A program made the translations under genes and the position numbers. Shown piece by piece: positions 25,328 through 32,650 of a stretch of 64,000 bases of DNA. Position 1 is the first letter of the stretch. Each line of letters begins with the position of its first letter. The notes beneath the pieces were generated by a model. The model did no database searches, had not been told where the DNA came from, and saw only the letters and a program-made list of their open reading frames with translations. Origin of the DNA: Streptacidiphilus rugosus AM-16 (GTDB lineage: Bacteria; Actinomycetota; Actinomycetes; Streptomycetales; Streptomycetaceae); the NCBI RefSeq assembly GCF_000744655.1, contig NZ_JQMJ01000004.1, positions 3,782,001-3,846,000 of the forward strand, written 5' to 3'.

Positions 25328-26035
25328 CTACCCCTCCGTCCCGACCTCGCGCAGCAGCAGGCCGGCGAAGGCCCGCCACAGCAGCAGCGCCGCGCCCGCG
25401 CCGAGGCACGCGCCGGCCACCACGTCGCTCAGCCAGTTGGCGTGCAGCCAGGTCGCGCTCCACATGTCGAGCGCCGTGGCCGATCCTCCGGCGACCCACC
25501 ACAGCCGGCGTCCACGGCGCCGGAGGACCAGGACGCCCACCAGCACGGCCAGCGCCGCCGCACTGCAGGCGTGGCCCGAGGGAAAGGAGGCACCGCTGAC
25601 CAGGGTCAACGGCTCGTCGGGGCGGGGACGGTCGAGGATCGCCTTGGCCGGAAGCAGCAGGATGTTGCTCGCGATGCAGGCGCTGACCGCGCACAGGGCC
25701 GACCAGGGCCGCTTGACCGCGGCGAGCCAGCCCGCCAGCGCCACCCAGGCGATCACCCCGGCCGGTCCGCCGAAGCCGCCCTCGATCATCACGGCCACCA
25801 GGTTCCGCAGGCCGCCGTGCTCGCCGGCCGTCGACGCCGCCCAGGCGTCGTCGATCGACTGGAGGAACCCGTGCGGGGCGACGGCGAGGGCGATCCCGGC
25901 CGACGCTCCGGCCGTGAGAAGGACTGCGCCCGCGAGCGTGGCGAGCCCGCCGGGTCTCAGTGGTGCGTCTTCGGTCTCGAGTCTCGCCGACGGCCGGAAA
26001 GGCAGTCCGGGGGTCGGCTGGGCTTCGGTGGGCAT
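25328..26035 (-). CDS. PAP2-like membrane protein with degenerate catalytic motif
   Basis: A 235-residue paralogue of the PAP2 phosphatase at 7877: same length, same WLHA..WLSD ending and similar membrane pattern. Motif 1 (KAILDRPRP, 131-139) and motif 2 (SGH, 153-155) are intact. Motif 3 should be SR-x5-H-x3-D but reads SA-TWLHA-N-WLS-D (193-204), so both the phosphate-binding arginine and the nucleophilic histidine are replaced. It is probably inactive as a phosphatase, or works differently. ATG at 26035 is chosen by family length; a GTG at 26125 is possible. Confidence 0.78.
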   Translation of the reverse strand: MPTEAQPTPGLPFRPSARLETEDAPLRPGGLATLAGAVLLTAGASAGIALAVAPHGFLQSIDDAWAASTAGEHGGLRNLVAVMIEGGFGGPAGVIAWVALAGWLAAVKRPWSALCAVSACIASNILLLPAKAILDRPRPDEPLTLVSGASFPSGHACSAAALAVLVGVLVLRRRGRRLWWVAGGSATALDMWSATWLHANWLSDVVAGACLGAGAALLLWRAFAGLLLREVGTEG

Positions 26036-26205
26036 GCGGGGGCACCCGTCTTCCTTCGTGGGACTGGCGTCGTGCGAGTGGTGGGCCGCGCCGGCGGAGG
26101 TGATCACGGGCGCGCGCCGAGGCACGCCGGGCCGCGTCGGTCGTGCCGACGGCCACGGGGTTCACACGGGGGTCGCGGACATCGGATTCCGTCGACCCGC
26201 CCCAG

Positions 26206-26234
26206 ATTGTACGGGTATTTTGACGCTCGTCACA
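26206..26234 (-). promoter_or_regulatory. candidate sigma-70-type promoter before the PAP2-like gene
   Basis: Minus strand TGTGAC (26234-26229), 17-bp spacer, TACAAT (26211-26206). The remainder of the 26036-26344 gap shows no gene. Confidence 0.4.
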
Positions 26235-26344
26235 GCAGCTGCATAAAAATGGGGTTTCGGGCACGGCCCACCCAGGTACGGCGCCGACGAGCCGGCCCGC
26301 ATCGCACAGCGTCATGGGCTCCGTGTTGCCGCTGGAGCGCCCGC

Positions 26345-27769
26345 TCACCCAGCCTGGGCGCTGACCCTTCCGCTCTTGACGGCCGCCACGAGCGACGCGT
26401 GGTCACGATCGTTCTGGTCCGCGTAGCTGCTCGCGAAGCGCACCAGGGCCTTGTCGAACGAGTCGCTGCCACCGAGGTAGGCGGCGATGGCGATCCGGTC
26501 GCCGGAACGGGCGTGGGCCCGGGCGAGGGTCGCCCCGCAGAGCGCGGCGAACTCCGACATGTCCTGCGGCAGCATCAGCGAGGGCTGGGCGATGCCCTTC
26601 CAGTCGCGCAGCTGGCGGACGTAGAAGTCGCGTTCGAGGCCGTCGATGCCGACCGCGTGCTCCCAGCCGAGGAAGATGTCGCTCGCCGTCTGCATCAGCC
26701 GCTGACCGGCGACGACCCGCTCCCCCTGGGTGGCGTACTCGCTCGCGCCGACGTACTGGGCGAGCACCGACTCCGAGGCCTCCTTGGCCTGGAGGAACAG
26801 CGGGTCGTCGCCGTCCCGGCCGAGCAGCAGCACGATCCAGCAGCGGGTGCCGACGCTGCCGACGCCGACGACCTTGCGGGCGACGTCGACCACGTGGAAC
26901 TGCTCCAGCAGGTGTCGGCGGTCCGTCGACAGCGACCGCCCGTAGCGTTCGATGATGTCGGTGACCGAGTCGCGCTGCACCAGCCGCTGGTCACCGCTGA
27001 GCACGTCGTCCAGGCGGCGGATCAGCGGCGGGTCGGACCGGATCAGCCGCTCGCCGTCGACCAGCTCGGTGAGCTTCTCGAAGGCGTTCATGCTGTCCCT
27101 GGTGCGGGCCTTCGCCATGGCGGTCGTCATCCGCTTGCGGGCGCCCTTGCCGAGCTCGTTCGCCACGGCGGCCAGGACGCGCTCGGGGTCGTTCTTCGCG
27201 TACCAGACCTCGAGATTGCCGAGCCCCGCGAAGGCACGCATCGTCTCCCGGTAGGAGCGCACGCAGGTGCGGACGATGCCGGCGCTGATCCCCTCCTCGA
27301 ACTCGTTCTCCCGGCCCGCGATCACCAGGCTGGCCGCGAGCCGCTTCACGTCCCACTCCCAGGGGCCGGGGAGCGTCTCGTCGAAGTCGTTGATGTCGAA
27401 CAGCAGCTGGCGCTCGGGCGACCCCACCAGCCGGAAGTTGAGCATGTGCGCGTCCCCGCACAGCTGGACCCGCAACCCCGAGGCCGGGGTGTTGGCGAGG
27501 TCGCACGCCATCACCGCGGCGGCGCCCCGGTAGAAGCGGAACGGCGTCTCGGTCATCCGGCCGTAGCGGATCGGGATCAGCTCCTGGAGCCGGGTGGCCG
27601 ACTGCCGTTCCACGATGTCCACCACGTCCGGGCGGTCGGCGGCCGGTTCGAAGTCGCCGTGGCTCGACCGCGGCACCCGCGCCCGCGCCGCGCGCCCCAG
27701 GTCCGCCCGCTCCCTGGGCGACAGCGGTGCCCCGGCAGATCCGACAGTCCCGACTCCGGTCTCACTCAT
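26345..27769 (-). CDS. DUF2252 family protein
   Basis: A 474-residue protein of the DUF2252 family, distantly kinase-like. Typical signposts are PIRYGRMTETPFRFYRGAAAVMA near residue 75, VQLCGDAHMLNF, LLFDINDFDETLPGPWEWDVKRLA and a late RQLRDWKG. The GDAHxxNF and DxNDFDE elements resemble the active-site motifs of aminoglycoside-phosphotransferase-type kinases, but no activity has been assigned to the family to my knowledge. ATG at 27769 follows GGCGAGGAGATCC. It is divergent from the small kinase gene. Confidence 0.88.
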   Translation of the reverse strand: MSETGVGTVGSAGAPLSPRERADLGRAARARVPRSSHGDFEPAADRPDVVDIVERQSATRLQELIPIRYGRMTETPFRFYRGAAAVMACDLANTPASGLRVQLCGDAHMLNFRLVGSPERQLLFDINDFDETLPGPWEWDVKRLAASLVIAGRENEFEEGISAGIVRTCVRSYRETMRAFAGLGNLEVWYAKNDPERVLAAVANELGKGARKRMTTAMAKARTRDSMNAFEKLTELVDGERLIRSDPPLIRRLDDVLSGDQRLVQRDSVTDIIERYGRSLSTDRRHLLEQFHVVDVARKVVGVGSVGTRCWIVLLLGRDGDDPLFLQAKEASESVLAQYVGASEYATQGERVVAGQRLMQTASDIFLGWEHAVGIDGLERDFYVRQLRDWKGIAQPSLMLPQDMSEFAALCGATLARAHARSGDRIAIAAYLGGSDSFDKALVRFASSYADQNDRDHASLVAAVKSGRVSAQAG

Positions 27770-27895
27770 GGTGGATCTCCTCGCCGCCGCGAACGGCACT
27801 CGCGCTCACCCTTCATCGTCCGCGCCCTCGCGTTGCGCCGCATGCGCGGCTGCCCCCGTCGGGTGAGGCGCACGCCGTCGGGATAGGGTGCCGCC

Positions 27896-28414
27896 GTGGA
27901 ACGGATCTTGGTGGTGGGCGTCACCGGCGCGGGGAAGTCCACACTCGCGCGCACGCTGAGCGCACGCCTGGGCCTGCCCTTCCACGAGATGGACGCGCTC
28001 TACTTCGACGGTCCCGACTGGTCGGTCAACAGCAGGCTGACCGAGGACGTGACCGGGCTGACCGCCGAGCCCCGCTGGATCATCGACTCCCTGGGCTACC
28101 CCGAGGTCCGCGACCTGCTGTGGACCCGCGCCGACACGGTGATCTGGCTGGACTACCCCAGGCGCGTCGTCATGCCCAGGGTGCTGCGCCGGTCCTTCCG
28201 GCGTTCAGTGACCCGCGAGGCGCTCTTCGGCGGCAACAGGGAGACGTGGACGGGCTGGCTGAGCCGGGAGCACCCGGCCTGGTGGGCGTGGTCCCAGCAC
28301 GGGACCCGCCGCCGCGAGCTCGGGAGCCGGGTCCGCGACCCCCGCTTCGCCCCTCTCGACACGCTCCGTTTCGGCAGGCCGCAGGAGACGGCTGCCTGGC
28401 TGACCTCCCTCTGA
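27896..28414 (+). CDS. small P-loop kinase-like protein (topology-modulation/FlaR type)
   Basis: A 172-residue P-loop protein starting at GTG. Walker A is GVTGAGKST (8-16), followed by HEMDALYFDGPDW and WIIDSLGYPEVRDLLWTRADTVIWLDYPR, the pattern of small adenylate-kinase-like proteins annotated as AAA family or topology modulation proteins. It should phosphorylate a small molecule or nucleotide in the cytoplasm; the substrate is unknown. It is convergent with the TetR gene. Confidence 0.8.
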   Translation: MERILVVGVTGAGKSTLARTLSARLGLPFHEMDALYFDGPDWSVNSRLTEDVTGLTAEPRWIIDSLGYPEVRDLLWTRADTVIWLDYPRRVVMPRVLRRSFRRSVTREALFGGNRETWTGWLSREHPAWWAWSQHGTRRRELGSRVRDPRFAPLDTLRFGRPQETAAWLTSL

Positions 28415-28441
28415 GCGCGGCTGCGAGGCCGGGGGTCCGCC

Positions 28442-29098
28442 TCAGGCCGAGGGCAGCGCGGCGCGGGTCAGAGCGGTGGCGGTGCGGACGAGGCCGGCGA
28501 CGGCCGCCTCGGGGTCGAGGCCTTGGAGGTCCGTGAGCGCGAACAGGGCCTCGGCGCTGATCACCACGGCGAGCCCCAGCTTGAGCTGTGCCAGGGCTTC
28601 CGGGTCGGTCCTGCCGACGGTGGCTTCGAGCGGCGCGAGGGCGTGGTCGATCAGGCCGAAGCGGAGGCCGGGACGGCGCGGGCCCGCGTCGGGGCGGACG
28701 ACGGTGGCGGCGATCATCGCCCGGACCGCGCCCTGTCGGGCCAGGACGTGCCGCAGCAGGTACTCGGTCGCGGCGGCGACCCGCTCGACCGGGTCGGCGG
28801 AGTCGGTGGCCAGGTCCAGCGCGGCGGCGGGGTCCGGCAGTTGGTCGGCCATGGCCTCGCCGAGCAGACTGGCCAGGTCGGGGAAGTACCGGTAGGCGGT
28901 GGCCTCGGAGACCAGCGCCGCCCTGGCGATCTCCGGCATGGTCATCTCCCGGCCGGTGAGCATCAGCTCCGCGGCGGCCCGCACGATGGCGTCGCGGGTG
29001 CGCTTCTTCTGGTTCGCCCGCCCGCCGCCGGCCCGAGCCGTCTCCACCGCCGCAGCTGCCACCGGTTCGGCTTCGAACGCATGGGCACGGGCGGACAT
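28442..29098 (-). CDS. TetR-family transcriptional regulator
   Basis: A 218-residue TetR protein. The N-terminal helix-turn-helix is clear (RDAIVRAAAELML, MPEIARAALVSEATAYRYFPDLASLLGEAM), preceded by about 30 disordered residues. The C-terminal ligand domain is not assignable. It is divergent from a cupin gene; three copies of a 16-bp inverted repeat lie in the shared 144-bp promoter and two more lie before the alpha/beta hydrolase at 30498. It probably represses itself and both genes. Confidence 0.9.
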   Translation of the reverse strand: MSARAHAFEAEPVAAAAVETARAGGGRANQKKRTRDAIVRAAAELMLTGREMTMPEIARAALVSEATAYRYFPDLASLLGEAMADQLPDPAAALDLATDSADPVERVAAATEYLLRHVLARQGAVRAMIAATVVRPDAGPRRPGLRFGLIDHALAPLEATVGRTDPEALAQLKLGLAVVISAEALFALTDLQGLDPEAAVAGLVRTATALTRAALPSA

Positions 29099-29151
29099 GG
29101 GGGCCTCCTTCGGCCAAAAGCGGTGGCGGGCGCAGGACCGCGAGGATTTGA

Positions 29152-29228
29152 CTCAAGTCCACTCTATCAATGCGAGTCGACTTGCACGAAGGCGCACCGG
29201 CTCCTATCTTCGCGAGAGACGACTCTCA
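29152..29228. promoter_or_regulatory. three TetR-type operators, TGMRAG-N4-CTYKCA
   Basis: CTCAAG-TCCA-CTCTAT (29152-29167), TGCGAG-TCGA-CTTGCA (29171-29186) and CGAGAG-ACGA-CTCTCA (29213-29228). The last two start exactly 42 bp apart. They fill the divergent promoter between the tetR-type gene and the cupin gene; the last one is 15 bp from the cupin ATG. Confidence 0.7.
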
Positions 29229-29242
29229 CGAAGGGGCATGCC

Positions 29243-29710
29243 ATGGAATCGGCTCCGAACGTCTCGCTGGTGGGGCCGGACGACGGCGAGCACATCGACC
29301 TGGGACCGGCCCGCCTGCGCATCCTGGAGGACGGCCGGACCACGGCCCACCGCCTTGGCATCGCCGAGATCACCCTGGCGCCCGGCATGGACGGTCCGCC
29401 CCAGCACCGGCACGCCCAGCACGACGAGGGCTTCTACATCGTCTCCGGCACCGTGCACTTCACCGTCGGGGAGGCCGTCCACGCGGCGCGGCCCGGGACG
29501 CTGGTCATGGTGCCGCCCGGCGCCCCGCACACCTTCGCGAACCACGGCGACGAGCCCGCCGTCATGGTCAACACCTTCACGCCCGACCTGTACGTCCAGT
29601 ACTTCAGAGACCTGCGCACGATGATCGAGGCTGGCGGCGCGCCGACACCGGAGGCCACGATCCAGGTGATGCGCCGTTACGCGACCGAGCCGGTGCCGGA
29701 CATGACCTGA
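29243..29710 (+). CDS. cupin-domain protein
   Basis: A 155-residue single cupin. The first metal motif reads GPPQHRHAQHDEGFYIVSG and the second PGTLVMVPPGAPHTFANHG, with all expected histidines and the glutamate. Such proteins are dioxygenases, isomerases or storage-type metal proteins; the ending (FRDLRTMIEAGG, VMRRYATEP) is like small quercetinase-related cupins. It is controlled by the TetR operators upstream and converges with the alpha/beta hydrolase, overlapping it by 34 bp at the 3' ends. Confidence 0.85.
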   Translation: MESAPNVSLVGPDDGEHIDLGPARLRILEDGRTTAHRLGIAEITLAPGMDGPPQHRHAQHDEGFYIVSGTVHFTVGEAVHAARPGTLVMVPPGAPHTFANHGDEPAVMVNTFTPDLYVQYFRDLRTMIEAGGAPTPEATIQVMRRYATEPVPDMT

Positions 29711-30498
29711 CCACGGCTCTCCGCGAAGTCGTCGAGGGCCGCGAAGACGGCCTCGGGGTTCTCGATGAAGGGGAAGTGACCGGCTTCGGCCACGGGCACG
29801 AAGCGGGCGCGCGGGAAGGACGCGGCGAAGGTGCGCCCGTAGGCCGTCGGAATCACTCCGTCGTGCTCGCCCCACAGCACCAGCACCGGAATCCTGACGC
29901 GGTGCAGGCGGCCGCGCAGCTTGGGGTCCTCCAGGCTCGGGCCGCCCGAGTAGACGGACAGCGCCCGCTGGTTGGCCGCGACCACCGCGCGGCGCTCGTC
30001 GTCGAGCGCGGTGGGATCGGGGCGGAACTCGGCCCGGTGGAACGAGAGCAGGGATATCTCGGCGGGCGACATCCCGGTCAGGTCGGTGACCCCCTGCCCC
30101 GGCTCGGCCCGAATCCCCGCCGCATTGACGATCACGAGAGAGTCGATCACGCCGTGGTTGTCGCGCAGGGCCATCTCCGCCGCGATCCAGCCGCCGAGCG
30201 AGCTGCCGACGACCGTCACCCTGCTCAGCCCGAGCGCGTCGAGCAGGTCCAGGTAGGCGGTCGCCAGATCGGCGACGGAGTCGAAGCCCTCGGGGCGCGG
30301 CGTCCGGTCGAAGCCGGGATGGGTCGGGGCCACGACGTAGCCGCGCGCGGAGAGCGCGGTGGCGAAGCCGATCAGCGTGCCGGGGCCGGCGCCGCCGTGC
30401 AGCATCAGGACGGCGGCGCCCTCGTCGGCCTCCGGGTCGCCGAATTCGGTGAAGGTCAGGTCCAGGTCCTGCGACAGGGTGAGCTTCCGGGTGTTCAC
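29677..30498 (-). CDS. alpha/beta hydrolase
   Basis: A 273-residue alpha/beta hydrolase. It has MLHGGAGPGTLIGF (oxyanion), nucleophile in VVGSSLGGWIAAE, acid in LWGEHDGVIPTAYG and histidine in EAGHFPFIENP. GTG at 30498 is preferred because GCGAGGAG lies 7 nt before it; an ATG at 30525 would add nine residues. Two operators of the TetR type lie 34 and 76 bp upstream. It may act with the cupin on one substrate, for example hydrolysing a ring-opened product. Confidence 0.85.
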   Translation of the reverse strand: MNTRKLTLSQDLDLTFTEFGDPEADEGAAVLMLHGGAGPGTLIGFATALSARGYVVAPTHPGFDRTPRPEGFDSVADLATAYLDLLDALGLSRVTVVGSSLGGWIAAEMALRDNHGVIDSLVIVNAAGIRAEPGQGVTDLTGMSPAEISLLSFHRAEFRPDPTALDDERRAVVAANQRALSVYSGGPSLEDPKLRGRLHRVRIPVLVLWGEHDGVIPTAYGRTFAASFPRARFVPVAEAGHFPFIENPEAVFAALDDFAESRGQVMSGTGSVA

Positions 30499-30531
30499 GA
30501 CGTGACTCCTCGCGAGTGCAAGCATTCATCA

Positions 30532-30589
30532 TGAGAGCTGACTCTCACGAGAGTAGTCACGCCGCCATCTTCGTGCAAGTCCGCTCTCA
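30532..30589. promoter_or_regulatory. two TetR-type operators before the alpha/beta hydrolase
   Basis: TGAGAG-CTGA-CTCTCA (30532-30547, perfect arms) and TGCAAG-TCCG-CTCTCA (30574-30589). They also start exactly 42 bp apart, the same spacing as the pair in the tetR/cupin promoter. A nested CTCTCACGAGAG palindrome begins at 30542. Confidence 0.7.
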
Positions 30590-30599
30590 CGAAGCGGCC

Positions 30600-30773
30600 T
30601 CAGTGCACGGCGAGGTGCAGGACCCGGCGCACCGATCCCCCGCGCCGGGGCCGGCTCGACTCACCGTCCCTCCGGTTCTTGTGAGCCCGCTGAGCCTCCC
30701 GGACCAGGCGGTCCTGTGCGGCCTGCGCGACGAGCTCGGCGTGGCGGGACTTGAAGGCGTCGTACTCGAACAT
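30600..30773 (-). CDS. small hypothetical protein (57 aa), Streptomyces type
   Basis: A short basic protein beginning MFEYDAFKSRHAELVAQA, with a helical heptad-like first half and an Arg/Gly/Ser-rich tail. This start resembles small conserved actinomycete proteins of unknown function. The ATG follows GGGGAGAACACG. The IS5-family element is inserted about 165 bp upstream of its start, so its regulation may have been altered. Confidence 0.6.
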   Translation of the reverse strand: MFEYDAFKSRHAELVAQAAQDRLVREAQRAHKNRRDGESSRPRRGGSVRRVLHLAVH

Positions 30774-30935
30774 CGTGTTCTCCCCTGGAGGGTGGGTGGC
30801 TCCGGGATTCCTTGGCCGGTCTCCCTGACAACCTCTAATTTCCTCCCCCAGTAGGGCCTCGGGCATGGGGCGCATGCCCGATCCTGGACGGGCCCGCACC
30901 CCTAGATCCGACACGCCGTCACACTCCGGAGCGCC

Positions 30936-30962
30936 TAAGAGGAGCTAACACAAAGAGCTCTG
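30936..30962 (+). repeat. left terminal inverted repeat plus TAA target duplication
   Basis: TAA (30936-30938) followed by GAGGAGCTAACACAAAGAGC and TCTG. The 24 bases after TAA are repeated exactly, inverted, at the right end; the adjacent base also matches on both sides. Confidence 0.92.
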
Positions 30963-31003
30963 CGGACCCATGTCTCCTTTCCTGCTGCCTCGTTGGTCAG
31001 AGC

Positions 31004-31420
31004 GTGGGGAAGGGGATGGGGCCGCCCTGGCTTGTGGCGGACGACCTGTGGGAGCGGATCGAACCGCTCTTGCCAGTGCGGGAACGGCGTCGGCGGTTCC
31101 CGGGCAGGCTGCCGCTGGACGATCGCAAGTGTCTGCAGGGGATCTTGTTCGTGCTGCACACGGGGATCCAGTGGGAGTGGCTGCCGCAGGAGCTCGGTTT
31201 CGGCTCGGGCATGACCTGCTGGCGTCGGTTGCGGGACTGGAACGAGGCTGGGGTGTGGGACCGGCTGCACCTTGTGTTGCTGAGCGAGCTGCACCGGGCC
31301 GGTGAGCTGGACTGGTCGCGGGCGGTGATCGACGGCTCGCATCGCCAGGCCCGTCGGGGCGGCCCAAAACGGGGCCGAGCCCGGTCGACCGCGCCCGACC
31401 CGGCTCGAAACACCATGTGA
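31004..31420 (+). CDS. IS5-family transposase, N-terminal frame
   Basis: A 138-residue first frame holding the DUF4096-type N-terminal domain (LVADDLWERIEPLLP, RFPGRLPLDDRKCLQGILF) and the first catalytic aspartate region (SRAVIDGSHRQARRGG). The slippery heptamer CCCAAAA at 31363-31369 is in the correct phase (C CCA AAA). A -1 shift there continues as TGPSPVDRARPGSKHHVITDG, the sequence expected for an intact IS5 transposase. Without the shift translation ends at 31420 within an ATGTGA overlap. Start could also be ATG at 31016. Confidence 0.85.
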   Translation: MGKGMGPPWLVADDLWERIEPLLPVRERRRRFPGRLPLDDRKCLQGILFVLHTGIQWEWLPQELGFGSGMTCWRRLRDWNEAGVWDRLHLVLLSELHRAGELDWSRAVIDGSHRQARRGGPKRGRARSTAPDPARNTM

Positions 31421-31824
31421 TCACGGACGGTCGCGGCACCCCGCTGGCCATCGCGTTGACCGGCGGCAACCGTCACGACGTGACCCAACTGCTGCCACTT
31501 GTGGACGCCATCCCCCACGTCCGCGGCAAGCGGGGCCGACCGCGTCACCGACCGGACCGGCTCTATGCCGATCGCGGCTACGACTACGACAAGTACCGGC
31601 GCTTGTTGTGGCAGCGCGGGATCAAACCGGTGATCGCGCGTCGCGGAGTCCCGCACGGGTCCGGACTCGGCACTGTCCGGTGGGTCGTCGAGCGGACAAA
31701 CGCGTGGATTCATGGCTTTCGTCGCCTGCGAATCCGGTGGGACATCCGCGACGACATCCACGAGGCATTCCTCAAGCTGGCGTGCTGCATCATCACCTAC
31801 AGACGCGTCCGCGCGTTGTGTTGA
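31417..31824 (+). CDS. IS5-family transposase, C-terminal DDE frame
   Basis: The second frame supplies the rest of the DDE domain: ITDGRGTPLAIALTGGNRHD, the second aspartate in LYADRGYDYDKYR and the glutamate in VRWVVERTNAWIHGFRRLR. It is in the -1 frame relative to the first part. It is made mainly as a fusion through the frameshift at 31363-31369, although reinitiation at the overlapping GTG (31417) is possible. The combined protein is about 270 residues, the usual IS5/IS427-group size. Confidence 0.88.
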   Translation: MITDGRGTPLAIALTGGNRHDVTQLLPLVDAIPHVRGKRGRPRHRPDRLYADRGYDYDKYRRLLWQRGIKPVIARRGVPHGSGLGTVRWVVERTNAWIHGFRRLRIRWDIRDDIHEAFLKLACCIITYRRVRALC

Positions 31825-31895
31825 CTGCTCTCAGTTGAAATAGTCGCGGTGCGCCAGGCGTACCACCCGGCTGATCGCAGTGAGAAAGGCAGCAC

Positions 31896-32495
31896 GTGTT
31901 TGACGCGTTCGCGGTGAAGTGGCCCGAGACAGCCAGGGAACAGTTGGAATCGGCACAGTACGAGCTTCCGTTGCGTGGCAACGCGACGCCGGCCTACCAG
32001 CAGCTGGCCGAGGTCTTCCGGCATCACGCTGGAACCTCATTCGCGGATGGCCTGTACCGGGTTCACGGTGTCGAGACCGCCCAGCAAGCGCGCGACTACT
32101 GCCTTCAGTTGGCTCCGGAGGCTGGACGCGTTACCTTCCCTTTCGCCTTCGACTGGCTGGGGCGGCAGCTTGCCGTCGATCTGAGGGATCCGCAGAACCT
32201 GCCCGTCATCCAGTTCGATCCTGCGGCCGGAAAGGCCTACGAGAGCGAGATGGCACTTGCTGAGTTCCACGACTTGATCTCGGAGGAGAGCCTGGATGGG
32301 GAGGCTCTCTCATGGGAGCTGTACCGAGAATGGCGCGCACAGGACATGGACCCTCTCGGATTCGATGAGTGCGTGGGACTGGGGGTTCCGCTCTTTCTCG
32401 GAGGAGAGGAGTCGGTGGGCAACCTCCAGCGATCCAACATGGATGTCTACTGGGAGCTCTCGTGCCAGCTGGCACGCGGAGTGAGTGGACTCTAG
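31896..32495 (+). CDS. IS passenger gene: Tdi1/DUF1851-like immunity-type protein
   Basis: A 199-residue protein with no relation to transposition. The C-terminal part (GLGVPLFLGGEESVGNLQRS, then VYWELSCQLARG) matches DUF1851, also known as the Tdi1 C-terminal domain, found in immunity proteins against secreted toxins and in the SMI1/GAD-like neighbourhoods. The N-terminal part (FDAFAVKWPETAREQLESA) is the GAD-like half. GTG at 31896 follows AGAAAGGCAGC. The gene looks less GC-rich than its neighbours, with many non-G/C third bases, so it probably came from elsewhere. No cognate toxin is visible. Confidence 0.78.
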   Translation: MFDAFAVKWPETAREQLESAQYELPLRGNATPAYQQLAEVFRHHAGTSFADGLYRVHGVETAQQARDYCLQLAPEAGRVTFPFAFDWLGRQLAVDLRDPQNLPVIQFDPAAGKAYESEMALAEFHDLISEESLDGEALSWELYREWRAQDMDPLGFDECVGLGVPLFLGGEESVGNLQRSNMDVYWELSCQLARGVSGL

Positions 32496-32556
32496 GCGGC
32501 CCGACACCCGTCCGCCAGGCCTGGCCAGCGAGGTATCCGGGCGGACGACCTGGCAC

Positions 32557-32583
32557 CAGAGCTCTTTGTGTTAGCTCCTCTAA
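32557..32583 (+). repeat. right terminal inverted repeat plus TAA target duplication
   Basis: CAGAGCTCTTTGTGTTAGCT then CCTC (32557-32580), the exact reverse complement of the left end, followed by TAA (32581-32583). Confidence 0.92.
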
Positions 32584-32650
32584 GCACGCGGCAGGGCGTC
32601 CCGGACGGCCTAAGGATGGTCTGAGCAGGCACGATTCGCCGCGCGTCCGC

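Larger units (their letters stand above)
30939..32580 (+). mobile_element. complete IS5-family insertion sequence with passenger gene
   Basis: The element is 1642 bp. Its ends are perfect 24-bp inverted repeats (30939-30962 and 32557-32580), flanked by a TAA target duplication (30936-30938 and 32581-32583). Inside are a two-frame IS5-type transposase (31004-31824) with a -1 slippery heptamer, and a separate 199-codon gene (31896-32495) between the transposase and the right end. Ordinary elements of this type are about 0.85-0.95 kb, so almost half of this one is cargo. It sits in an intergenic gap and breaks no visible gene. The perfect ends suggest recent arrival. Confidence 0.92.

Noticed and set aside
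30600-32650. IS insertion disrupting a gene
   Set aside because: Joining the flanks across the TAA duplication gives no continuous frame. The element lies in an intergenic gap.
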